Shown: positions 1-4,842, counted from the stretch's first letter. The stretch: 6,947 nucleotides of DNA from an uncultured Sutterella sp. (GCA_900544345.1 UQUR01000021.1:1-6947), one strand, 5' to 3'. Made by a program: numbers and translations. Notes: a model not told the origin generated them from the letters alone.

Positions 1-93
1 TACGTTCGTCTGTCTAATGGGATAGATTCTGATGTTGAAGTTGCTGAGAACTGCATCGATGTACAGCAAACTATTCTCATTCACAATTTTTGA
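1..93 (+). CDS. Possible 3' end of an upstream gene (partial, unidentified)
   Basis: Frame 1 is open from the first base to a TGA at 91-93, giving 30 residues that end in ILIHNF. I recognise no motif, and 30 open codons can occur by chance. The opposite strand also has a short frame open to the window edge, beginning MRIVCC. No clear hairpin with a T-run follows the stop codon. This is listed only so that the left edge is not taken as empty; it may not be a gene. Confidence 0.2.
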   Translation, partial: YVRLSNGIDSDVEVAENCIDVQQTILIHNF

Positions 94-133
94 ATTTGCA
101 AACGGGAGCTACTGCTATAAAGAGAAATTTCAT

Positions 134-223
134 TGGCGGAAGGGGAGGGATTCGAACCCTCGGTACGGATAACCGTACGCCGCCTTTCCAGGGCGGTACA
201 TTCAACCACTCTGCCACCCTTCC
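134..223 (-). tRNA. tRNA-Ser (anticodon GGA)
   Basis: Read on the minus strand, the gene starts with acceptor strand GGAAGGG (217-223) and ends with CCCTTCC, discriminator G and an encoded CCA (134-136). The anticodon loop CTGGAAA gives anticodon GGA, which decodes UCC and UCU. A long variable arm (GTACGG, TTAT loop, CCGTAC) confirms a class II serine tRNA. The T loop is the usual TTCGAAT. Its first 25 bases are identical to those of the UGA isoacceptor at 726. A good promoter lies just upstream at 248-275. I saw no convincing terminator downstream. Confidence 0.97.
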
Positions 224-234
224 GTGGTGTTGTG

Positions 235-284
235 TCGTAGGCTCGAAATTATACTGGTGATTTCTTAAATTTCAAGACCTACGA
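235..284. repeat. Imperfect inverted repeat enclosing the tRNA-Ser promoter
   Basis: The outer arms TCGTAGG (235-241) and CCTACGA (278-284) are perfect. The inner arms GAAATT (245-250) and AATTTC (268-273) are also perfect, with two or three unpaired bases between the inner and outer blocks and a 17-base centre. A transcript reading out of the thioredoxin-like gene could fold here, but no T-run follows on the minus strand, so it is not a typical terminator. It could be a protein-binding dyad or coincidence. Confidence 0.5.
248..275 (-). promoter_or_regulatory. Sigma-70-type promoter for tRNA-Ser(GGA)
   Basis: On the minus strand a -35 box TTGAAA (270-275) and a perfect -10 box TATAAT (248-253) are separated by 16 bp. 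This would start transcription roughly 18 bases before the mature tRNA 5' end. Both boxes lie partly inside the arms of an imperfect inverted repeat (235-284). Confidence 0.7.
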
Positions 285-294
285 GAAAAATTAA

Positions 295-624
295 TTAACC
301 TTTGCAGCGTTCAATAAACTTTTTCAATTCACTGGGTGTTTGCACTTCGACGATGCGATCGACTTCTTGCCCTTTTTTATAAAAAATCATTGTTGGAATA
401 TGGCCAACATTGTAAAGTGCACGCATCTGTTCCTTTAGTTCTCCGCCTCTTTCGCCGACGTCTACATGGGTGAAATAAATATCCGTGAATTCTTCGGAGA
501 ATTTTTTATAAAAAGGAGCAGCTCGGCGACAATCAATACACCAGGGAGCACCGAAATTAACGATGCAAAGCGGGTTAGCTTTAAGGGTTTCTGGAATTTG
601 TTCATGAGTTATTTCGTGAACCAT
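295..624 (-). CDS. Small thioredoxin-fold protein with CIDC active site
   Basis: A single-domain protein of 109 residues, the usual size of a cytoplasmic thioredoxin, with no signal peptide or membrane segment. The active site is W28-C29-I-D-C32 after a strand reading IVNFGAP, and the conserved cis-proline is P77 in GHIPT. It probably catalyses thiol-disulfide exchange in the cytoplasm. The dipeptide between the cysteines is Ile-Asp rather than the Gly-Pro of classical thioredoxin, so redox potential and partners may differ and I give no gene symbol. The ATG at 622-624 has AAGGAG (631-636) at a 6-base spacing, which supports this start. The SD abuts a perfect hairpin (635-649). The gene is divergent from the downstream tRNA-Ser(UGA). 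The only -10-like box upstream is TATGAT (652-657), with no good -35. Confidence 0.88.
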   Translation of the reverse strand: MVHEITHEQIPETLKANPLCIVNFGAPWCIDCRRAAPFYKKFSEEFTDIYFTHVDVGERGGELKEQMRALYNVGHIPTMIFYKKGQEVDRIVEVQTPSELKKFIERCKG

Positions 625-634
625 CGGTCTCTCC

Positions 635-649
635 TTGAAAGTTTTTCAA
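635..649 (-). promoter_or_regulatory. Hairpin overlapping the ribosome binding site of the thioredoxin-like gene
   Basis: On the minus strand TTGAAA, loop AAC, TTTCAA forms a perfect 6-bp stem. Its last two bases are the first two of the AAGGAG Shine-Dalgarno sequence. The stem is AT-rich and so weak, but its position could modulate ribosome access. No T-run follows, so it is not a terminator. Confidence 0.4.
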
Positions 650-680
650 CCATCATACTTAAATTTTCATGAAGGTGCTC

Positions 681-709
681 TTGTTTCAGAACGCCACTTC
701 GGATAGAAT
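681..709 (+). promoter_or_regulatory. Promoter for tRNA-Ser(UGA)
   Basis: A -35 box TTGTTT (681-686) and a -10 box TAGAAT (704-709) are separated by 17 bp. The predicted start is about 10 bases before the mature tRNA 5' end, the usual arrangement for a short tRNA leader. Confidence 0.65.
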
Positions 710-725
710 AGCGATCTCACCTTTC

Positions 726-813
726 GGAAGGGTGGCAGAGTGGTTGAATGCAGCAGTCTTGAAAACTGCCGACGCGCAAGCGTTCGTGGGTTCGAATCCC
801 ACCCCTTCCGCCA
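726..813 (+). tRNA. tRNA-Ser (anticodon UGA)
   Basis: Acceptor GGAAGGG (726-732) pairs with CCCTTCC, followed by discriminator G (810) and encoded CCA (811-813). The anticodon loop CTTGAAA gives UGA, which reads UCA and related serine codons. A long variable arm with a GCAA loop marks it as a class II serine tRNA. It is transcribed alone, between its own promoter and a strong hairpin terminator. Confidence 0.97.
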
Positions 814-816
814 TTG

Positions 817-851
817 AAAATCCCGGCATTATTGAGTGCACGGGATTTTTT
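817..851 (+). terminator. Rho-independent terminator of tRNA-Ser(UGA)
   Basis: AAAATCCCG (817-825) pairs with CGGGATTTT (841-849), and the stem can continue through GCA/TGC with one bulged A. A run of six T follows from 846. It begins four bases after the encoded CCA. Confidence 0.85.
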
Positions 852-914
852 GTTATCCATAAAATGTCCAAAATGCATTCTTTCTATCTAAACCATAGAA
901 ATTTGATATTAAGC

Positions 915-944
915 TAGGCAAAAAATCATTAAACAATTTACTAT
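915..944 (+). promoter_or_regulatory. rbr: Candidate promoter of rubrerythrin
   Basis: TAGGCA (915-920) and TACTAT (939-944) each match the sigma-70 hexamers at four of six positions, with an 18-bp spacer. An alternative -35 is TTGATA at 903-908, but it has no good partner. A short AGGAC/GTCCT repeat (946-950, 962-966) lies in the leader. This is the best candidate in an AT-rich stretch, not a firm call. Confidence 0.35.
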
Positions 945-988
945 GAGGACAGGAACAAAGAGTCCTATTTCAAATTAAGGAGAAAGAA

Positions 989-1528
989 ATGGATTTAAAA
1001 GGCACTAAGACCGAAAAGAATTTGATGGAAGCTTTTGCTGGCGAATCTCAAGCCCGCAATAAGTACACCTACTATGCAAGTCAGGCCAAGAAAGACGGCT
1101 ATGTGCAAATTGCTGCCATCTTTGAAGAAACGGCCAAGAACGAACAAGAACACGCCAAGCTTTGGTTCAAGCTCTTGCACGGCGGTGCTGTTCCGACAAC
1201 GGAAGTCAACCTCCAAGACGCTGCCAACGGTGAAAACTTCGAATGGACCGACATGTATGACCGTATGGCTCGCGAAGCTCGCGAAGAAGGCTTTGATGAT
1301 ATCGCTTTCTTGTTCGAAGGTGTTGCTGCTATCGAAAAAGAACATGAAGCCCGTTACCTGAAGTTGCTCGAACGCGTTAAGGGCGGTATGGTCTTCTCTT
1401 CTGAAGGTGACACCATTTGGCAATGCTCTAATTGCGGTCATATCGTGATTGGTAAGCAAGCCCCTGAAATCTGCCCGGTTTGCTCTCACGCCAAGGCCTA
1501 CTTCCAACGCAAGGCTGAAAACTATTAA
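989..1528 (+). CDS. rbr: Rubrerythrin
   Basis: A 179-residue cytoplasmic non-heme iron protein. The family reduces hydrogen peroxide using electrons passed from rubredoxin or a similar donor. The N-terminal four-helix ferritin-like domain (about 1-135) carries the di-iron ligands, visible as E19, E52-x-x-H55 and E116-x-x-H119, with further glutamates at 96 and 99. The C-terminal rubredoxin-like domain (about 140-175) has CSNCG (C146, C149) and CPVC (C162, C165) for the single iron. Length and order match canonical rubrerythrin, and no key residue is missing. AAGGAG (977-982) sits 6 bases before the ATG. Lysine is almost always AAG and arginine mostly CGT or CGC, unlike the ATPase gene downstream, which suggests high expression. 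It appears to be a single-gene transcription unit ending at the two-way terminator at 1552-1582. Confidence 0.97.
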   Translation: MDLKGTKTEKNLMEAFAGESQARNKYTYYASQAKKDGYVQIAAIFEETAKNEQEHAKLWFKLLHGGAVPTTEVNLQDAANGENFEWTDMYDRMAREAREEGFDDIAFLFEGVAAIEKEHEARYLKLLERVKGGMVFSSEGDTIWQCSNCGHIVIGKQAPEICPVCSHAKAYFQRKAENY

Positions 1529-1551
1529 TCTATCGTTTTCTGATAGGTCTT

Positions 1552-1582
1552 AAAAAACCCGCGAATTTCGCGGGTTTTCTTC
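1552..1582. terminator. Bidirectional terminator between rbr and the convergent chaperone gene
   Basis: The palindrome CCCGCGA, loop ATT, TCGCGGG (1558-1574) is preceded by six A and followed by TTTTC. It can therefore work as a hairpin-plus-U-tract terminator on both strands. It lies 23 bases after the rbr stop and 13 bases beyond the stop of the minus-strand gene. Confidence 0.9.
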
Positions 1583-1595
1583 AATCTATCAGCGA

Positions 1596-1817
1596 TTATT
1601 TTTGACAACAGCAGCACTTGGGAACTGAAGCATCAAATCCGATATCTTCAATGGCAGCTTTCACTTCTTCAATGCTCGCTCCCATTTTCTCCCAAGTCAC
1701 TTCACCTTTTTCCAAGCTCACTACAACGCCTTTGGCACCAGGTAAAGCACTGACGACATCCGTCACAGCTTTCACACAATTTTGGCAATGCATGCCTTCC
1801 ACTTTTAATTTATTCAT
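1596..1817 (-). CDS. copZ: CopZ-like heavy-metal-associated domain protein with CCCC tail
   Basis: A 73-residue soluble protein made of one HMA domain. The metal loop is G8-M9-H10-C11-Q-N-C14, the MxCxxC motif of copper chaperones that carry Cu(I) to P1B ATPases. The domain ends near residue 63 (IEDIGFDA). A short tail PKCCCCQK follows, with four consecutive cysteines (68-71), which standard CopZ lacks and which could add a metal site. The ATG at 1815-1817 has AAGGAG (1824-1829) at 6 bases. The gene is divergent from the copper-type ATPase at 1935, supporting a chaperone-exporter pair. Its perfect -10 box and start region overlap a Fur-box-like palindrome (1839-1857). A mercury-type (MerP-like) or other soft-metal role is possible, and the symbol is by analogy. 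Confidence 0.88.
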   Translation of the reverse strand: MNKLKVEGMHCQNCVKAVTDVVSALPGAKGVVVSLEKGEVTWEKMGASIEEVKAAIEDIGFDASVPKCCCCQK

Positions 1818-1838
1818 TTTCTTCTCCTTAATCTAACA

Positions 1839-1857
1839 AATGAGATTTGTTCTCATT
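1839..1857. promoter_or_regulatory. Fur-box-like palindrome over the copZ start region
   Basis: Perfect 7-bp arms AATGAGA (1839-1845) and TCTCATT (1851-1857) are separated by five bases, giving 19 bp in all. The AATGAGAAT/ATTCTCATT form is a familiar variant of the Fur box, and this copy differs from it at two inner positions. It overlaps the copZ -10 box and the predicted start site, a repressor position. A further TTCTCATT half-site lies at 1864-1871. Regulator identity is inferred from the motif alone. Confidence 0.5.
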
Positions 1858-1860
1858 ATA
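1855..1860 (-). promoter_or_regulatory. -10 box of the copZ promoter
   Basis: On the minus strand this is a perfect TATAAT. It would start transcription near 1848 and give a leader of about 30 bases including the AAGGAG. No good -35 hexamer is present at 16-18 bp (1878-1883 reads TGCAAT on the minus strand), so activation or a weak promoter is possible. Confidence 0.5.
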
Positions 1861-1878
1861 AAATTCTCATTAAAGATA

Positions 1879-1910
1879 TTGCACCCTCTAGTTACTATAG
1901 GGTATAGAGT
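1879..1910 (+). promoter_or_regulatory. MerR-family-type promoter and operator of the ATPase gene
   Basis: The dyad has arms ACCCTCTAGT (1883-1892) and ACTATAGGGT (1894-1903), 9 of 10 symmetric about one T. It lies between a -35-like TTGCAC (1879-1884) and a -10-like TAGAGT (1905-1910) with a long 20-bp spacer. An over-long spacer filled by the dyad is the signature of promoters activated by MerR-family regulators. The ACCCT..AGT/ACT..AGGGT arms resemble the lead/cadmium (PbrR/CadR) operators more than the ACCTTCC arms of CueR. No merR-type gene lies in the window. Confidence 0.65.
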
Positions 1911-1934
1911 GACTCCCGAGTAAGAGGAGATTTT

Positions 1935-4184
1935 ATGTCACAGATCAAATTTGAATTGTCTATTACTGGAATGCACTGTGCTGCCTGTTCTTCAAGAATT
2001 GAGCGCGTTGTGGGAAAAATGTCTGAGGTCGATAAAGTCAGTGTTAGTTTACCTACCAATCGGGCACAGGTAATACTTAAAGAAGGTATCAAAAAAAGTG
2101 ATGGAGTCAAAACTGTCATTGCTCGTATTCAGAAACTAAACTTCGGAGCTAAACTCTCTGAAGGAGAAGATTTGGTCAAAGAGTGGCAAAAAGAAAATGA
2201 ATACGCGACAAACGCTTTGAAGAATCAGTTCCGCTCATTGCCCCCTATGATTATCTTAGCCATATTGATTCTCTATGTGTCTATGGGGCATATGATAGGC
2301 CTTCCCCTACCCAGTTTTATTAGCCCAGAATCCACTCCCTTAACTTTTGCAATTTTGCAACTGCTTTTGGTTTTACCCGTCATGTATTTAGGGTGGCACT
2401 TCTATCGGGATGGATTTTCAAATCTAATCCAAGGTGCTCCTAACATGGATAGCCTGGTTGCTGTCGGAACAGGAGCTGCTTTTGTCTATTCTCTTTTTTC
2501 TGTATTCATGATTATTAGTGGAGACAGAAGCTACTGCATGAATCTTTATTTCGAGTCTTGTGGCGTTCTGATTACCATGATTTCTATTGGCCAATATATG
2601 GAAGCCAAGTCAAAACGCAAAGCCGGCGACGCAATCGGCTCACTCATCCGCTTAGTGCCACAAACAGCCAGACTTTATAACAACGGTACCGTTGTCGTTG
2701 TAAAACTCAATGAGATCAATATCGGTGATCGTGTTTTGGTTCAACCGGGTGAACGTATCCCAGTTGACGGTATTATCCGTGAAGGGGCTAGCGAAGTTGA
2801 TCAATCACTTTTGACAGGTGAATCAATTCCTGTTGCAGTCAAAGAGGGCAGTCAAGTCATCGCCGGCAGTTTAAACGGCACACATCCTCTAATTATTGAG
2901 ATCACACATTTAGGTAACGATACAACGCTGGCGCAAATCATACGATTAGTTCGAAGCGCACAAAGTTCTAAAGCACCGGTTGCAGCTTTAGCCGATCGAG
3001 TAAGTTTTTACTTTGTACCGACTGTCATGTTGCTTTCTGTTCTGACGTTTTGTGCCTGGGCTTTATTTTCTGATGAACCTATCTCTCTTGCGTTTAAAGC
3101 AATGATTTCGGTACTTGTAATTGCCTGCCCTTGCGCTATGGGGTTGGCAACACCTACTTCGATTATGGTTGCAACGGCCAGAGGTGCTCAGCTCGGTGTT
3201 TTAATTAAAAATGCTATTGCCCTCGAAATGACTGGGAAAGTAGATATCGTTGCTTTTGATAAAACTGGAACACTCACTTTAGGTAAGCCAAAAGTGGTCG
3301 ATACCATTACATTCGGTTCTTATACAAAAGAAGAGGTTTTATCCTATGCGGCAGGACTGGAAGCTAGATCTGAGCACCCAATAGCTAAAGCCATTATTGC
3401 AGCCAATGCAAGTAAAACAGAAGCCATACAGCCAACCGTTTTACCCGGTTTGGGTTTAACCGGTGTTATTAATAGCAGTAGGATCGCTCTCGGTAATGCA
3501 GCGTTAATGATGAGCGAATCTGTGGATATTTCCGAAGCCAAAGAGACACTTAATAAGATGACTTCTCTTGCAAGAACGCCTCTATTATTAGCAATCAACG
3601 GAAAACTGGCCGCAGTCATTGGCATTGCCGATATGGTTCGTCCAGAATCCAATCGTGTTTTGAAAGCTCTAAGAGCACTAGGTATCAAAACGCTGATGAT
3701 TAGCGGAGACAATAAAAAGACCGCTCAAAAAATTGCCGATGAGCTCGGCATAGATGAAGTCTATGCAGAAGCGTTACCCAAAGATAAAGCTCGCATTATC
3801 AGAGAACTACAAGCTAAAGGGCTCAAAGTAGCCATGGTAGGTGACGGGTTAAACGATGCTCCTGCTTTAGCTCAGGCTGATGTCGGTTTAGCGGTTGCTG
3901 ATGGTGTCGATGTCAGCGCTCAAGCTGGTGACGTCATTTTAATGCGCCACGGGCTCGAATCCGTTTTGACGGCAATGAGACTTTCCAAAGCAGCGCTTCG
4001 CAATATTTATGAAAATTTAGGGTGGGCTTTCGGCTACAACATTCTTGGAATACCTGTGGCTATGGGGCTTTTTCACGCTCTTTGGGGTGGACCGATGCTC
4101 TCCCCGATGATAGGCGGTACCGCTATGGCTTTATCTTCGACTTCGGTAGTCCTTAATGCTTTAAGACTACGGTTTTTCAAATAA
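1935..4184 (+). CDS. copA: P1B-1-type Cu(I)-exporting ATPase
   Basis: A 749-residue inner-membrane P-type ATPase that couples ATP hydrolysis to export of Cu(I), or possibly Ag(I), from the cytoplasm. In order: one N-terminal HMA domain with GMHCAAC (C15, C18); four membrane segments within about 100-225; the actuator domain with TGES (294-297); two more segments, the second holding CPC (398-400); the phosphorylation motif DKTGT (442-446, D442); the nucleotide domain with SEHP (H481-P482); GDGLND (636-641); and two last segments with YN (701-702) and M731..S734-S735. CPC plus YN plus MxxSS are the ligands that define the copper subclass. Length is normal for a one-HMA CopA. SD AGGAG (1925-1929) is 5 bases from the ATG. 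Lysine codons are mostly AAA, suggesting modest expression. The promoter looks MerR-type. I found no good terminator before the convergent small frame that abuts the stop. Confidence 0.96.
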   Translation: MSQIKFELSITGMHCAACSSRIERVVGKMSEVDKVSVSLPTNRAQVILKEGIKKSDGVKTVIARIQKLNFGAKLSEGEDLVKEWQKENEYATNALKNQFRSLPPMIILAILILYVSMGHMIGLPLPSFISPESTPLTFAILQLLLVLPVMYLGWHFYRDGFSNLIQGAPNMDSLVAVGTGAAFVYSLFSVFMIISGDRSYCMNLYFESCGVLITMISIGQYMEAKSKRKAGDAIGSLIRLVPQTARLYNNGTVVVVKLNEINIGDRVLVQPGERIPVDGIIREGASEVDQSLLTGESIPVAVKEGSQVIAGSLNGTHPLIIEITHLGNDTTLAQIIRLVRSAQSSKAPVAALADRVSFYFVPTVMLLSVLTFCAWALFSDEPISLAFKAMISVLVIACPCAMGLATPTSIMVATARGAQLGVLIKNAIALEMTGKVDIVAFDKTGTLTLGKPKVVDTITFGSYTKEEVLSYAAGLEARSEHPIAKAIIAANASKTEAIQPTVLPGLGLTGVINSSRIALGNAALMMSESVDISEAKETLNKMTSLARTPLLLAINGKLAAVIGIADMVRPESNRVLKALRALGIKTLMISGDNKKTAQKIADELGIDEVYAEALPKDKARIIRELQAKGLKVAMVGDGLNDAPALAQADVGLAVADGVDVSAQAGDVILMRHGLESVLTAMRLSKAALRNIYENLGWAFGYNILGIPVAMGLFHALWGGPMLSPMIGGTAMALSSTSVVLNALRLRFFK

Positions 4185-4340
4185 TCAATGCAAAAGGGGC
4201 TCAATGAAGCGGTAGAGAAAATAACAAATCACACCGATAGCAAGAGCCCTTAGCAAAAGCATGATCATCGCAAGCAAACGACCAATTCCTTCAGCAAATG
4301 AGACAGGCTCGTTTGTTTTGTCCGATTTTATTTTCTTCAT
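4185..4340 (-). CDS. Hypothetical 51-residue single-pass membrane protein
   Basis: An intact minus-strand frame, ATG at 4338-4340 and TGA at 4185-4187, encodes 51 residues. The N-terminal third is polar and lysine-rich (MKKIKSDKTNEP). A hydrophobic stretch follows at about 21-44 (LLAMIMLLLRALAIGVICYF), then a short tail LYRFIEPLLH. This looks like a small inner-membrane protein; I do not recognise a family. No Shine-Dalgarno sequence is visible. A promoter CTGGCA (4376-4381), 17 bp, TAAAAT (4353-4358) places the start only a few bases before the ATG. Its stop codon directly abuts the convergent copA stop with no gap. A role linked to copA cannot be claimed from position alone. It could be a chance frame, but composition and promoter favour a real gene. 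Confidence 0.5.
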   Translation of the reverse strand: MKKIKSDKTNEPVSFAEGIGRLLAMIMLLLRALAIGVICYFLYRFIEPLLH

Positions 4341-4352
4341 AGTCAGAAGATT

Positions 4353-4381
4353 ATTTTACAGCAGCTTTAGTCGGGTGCCAG
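4353..4381 (-). promoter_or_regulatory. Candidate promoter for the 51-residue membrane protein
   Basis: On the minus strand CTGGCA (4376-4381) matches TTGACA at four of six positions, and TAAAAT (4353-4358) matches TATAAT at five of six, with a 17-bp spacer. The expected start is about six bases before the ATG, so the transcript would be nearly leaderless. Confidence 0.45.
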
Positions 4382-4400
4382 CAAAGTAGTGAACCGGGTG

Positions 4401-4431
4401 AAAAAAGAAAAGGAACCATAAGGTTCCCTTT
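4401..4431 (-). terminator. Terminator of tRNA-Arg(ACG)
   Basis: GGAACC (4412-4417) and GGTTCC (4422-4427) form a stem around ATAA, extended by further A-T pairs past one mismatch. On the minus strand the hairpin is followed by a run of T broken by a single C (4401-4411). It lies shortly after the tRNA 3' end. Confidence 0.8.
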
Positions 4432-4442
4432 AGCAGAAGTAT

Positions 4443-4519
4443 TGGTGCGCCGGGTAGGATTCGAACCCGCGACCCCCTGGTTCGTAGCCAGGTACTCTAT
4501 CCAACTGAGCTACCGGCGC
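4443..4519 (-). tRNA. tRNA-Arg (anticodon ACG)
   Basis: On the minus strand, acceptor GCGCCGG (4513-4519) pairs with CCGGCGC, followed by discriminator A and encoded CCA (4443-4445). The D arm reads TAGCTCAGTTGGATAGAG. The anticodon loop CTACGAA gives ACG, normally deaminated to ICG to read CGU, CGC and CGA. The CGT/CGC preference of rbr and ansB fits use of this tRNA. It is a single-gene unit with its own promoter and terminator. Confidence 0.97.
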
Positions 4520-4535
4520 ACATCTGAAGCAGGGT

Positions 4536-4563
4536 ATTTTAATAGTAACACTTAATTTGTCAA
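4536..4563 (-). promoter_or_regulatory. Promoter of tRNA-Arg(ACG)
   Basis: On the minus strand a perfect -35 box TTGACA (4558-4563) and a -10 box TAAAAT (4536-4541) are separated by 16 bp. The predicted start is about 10 bases before the mature tRNA. Confidence 0.8.
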
Positions 4564-4842
4564 TATAGGGATTGTACTGTTTAATTAAAAATTCTCATTA
4601 ATAATCAACTAGTTAAATTGAATTCAAATCTTTGATATCACTTTTCCTTATAAATCAATAAATTAGCAACAATTATTTAAAAAAGTCACAAAATATTGTG
4701 AAATGGCAAAGCTCAATTAAAAAATGTGCTCTATATAACTAATTTCACCTATCATTGTTAGCCGAGAGCTAGTGCTCCATGGCTCGCGTGTTGTCAGACC
4801 AGACTTAAAGCGAGCCTCTCATTGTATTTTGAGGAGTTGTAT
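4564..4842 (+). promoter_or_regulatory. AT-rich upstream region and structured leader of ansB
   Basis: This gene-free stretch divides in two. 4564-4745 is very AT-rich and holds short palindromes, TTGAATTCAA (4618-4627) and TGATATCA (4633-4640), a TTCTCATT half-site (4592-4599), and the palindrome at 4686-4701. Possible -10 boxes are TAAAAA (4718-4723, 16 bp after TTGTGA at 4696-4701) and TATAAC (4734-4739, no good -35). 4760-4820 is suddenly GC-richer and folds: GAGC-TAGT-GCTC (4765-4776) and GGCTCGC/GCGAGCC (4781-4787, 4810-4816) around a 22-base loop. No T-run follows the second stem, so it is a leader structure and not an obvious attenuator. I found no open frame of note. Confidence 0.5.
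4686..4701. promoter_or_regulatory. Palindromic operator candidate upstream of ansB
   Basis: TCACAA (4686-4691) and TTGTGA (4696-4701) are perfect arms around AATA. The right arm doubles as a possible -35 box (TTGTGA), so a bound protein would compete with RNA polymerase. The order of half-sites (TCACA then TGTGA) is the reverse of a CRP site. It shares most positions with an NrdR box but lacks the outer bases. The regulator is unknown. Confidence 0.4.

Noticed and set aside
74..82. Fur box at the left edge (ATTCTCATT)
   Set aside because: Only one half-site matches; the other half shows no symmetry, and no gene start lies next to it. The same applies to 4591-4599.
686..871. Short protein frame across tRNA-Ser(UGA) containing GVGFEPT
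   Set aside because: This is a classic false protein made by translating a serine tRNA gene backwards; the tRNA explains the sequence.
995..1507. 170-residue open frame antisense to rubrerythrin
   Set aside because: It is a shadow of a highly biased gene, has no recognisable domain, and its sense strand is fully explained.
4194..4251. AAGGGGCTC / GAGCCCTT pairing as a copA terminator
   Set aside because: The loop would be about 41 bases, no T-run follows, and it lies inside the candidate membrane protein frame.
4618..4658. FNR or CRP site upstream of ansB, expected by analogy with E. coli
   Set aside because: TTGAT and ATCAA elements occur (4632-4636, 4654-4658), but not with the four-base spacing FNR needs, and TTGAATTCAA has no gap. 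No TGTGA-N6-TCACA is present.
4822..4842. Upstream TTG start extending AnsB by seven residues
   Set aside because: The extension would cover the GAGGAG ribosome site itself and spoil the signal peptide start. The ATG at 4843 is well spaced and gives a 326-residue mature protein with catalytic numbering equal to E. coli AnsB.
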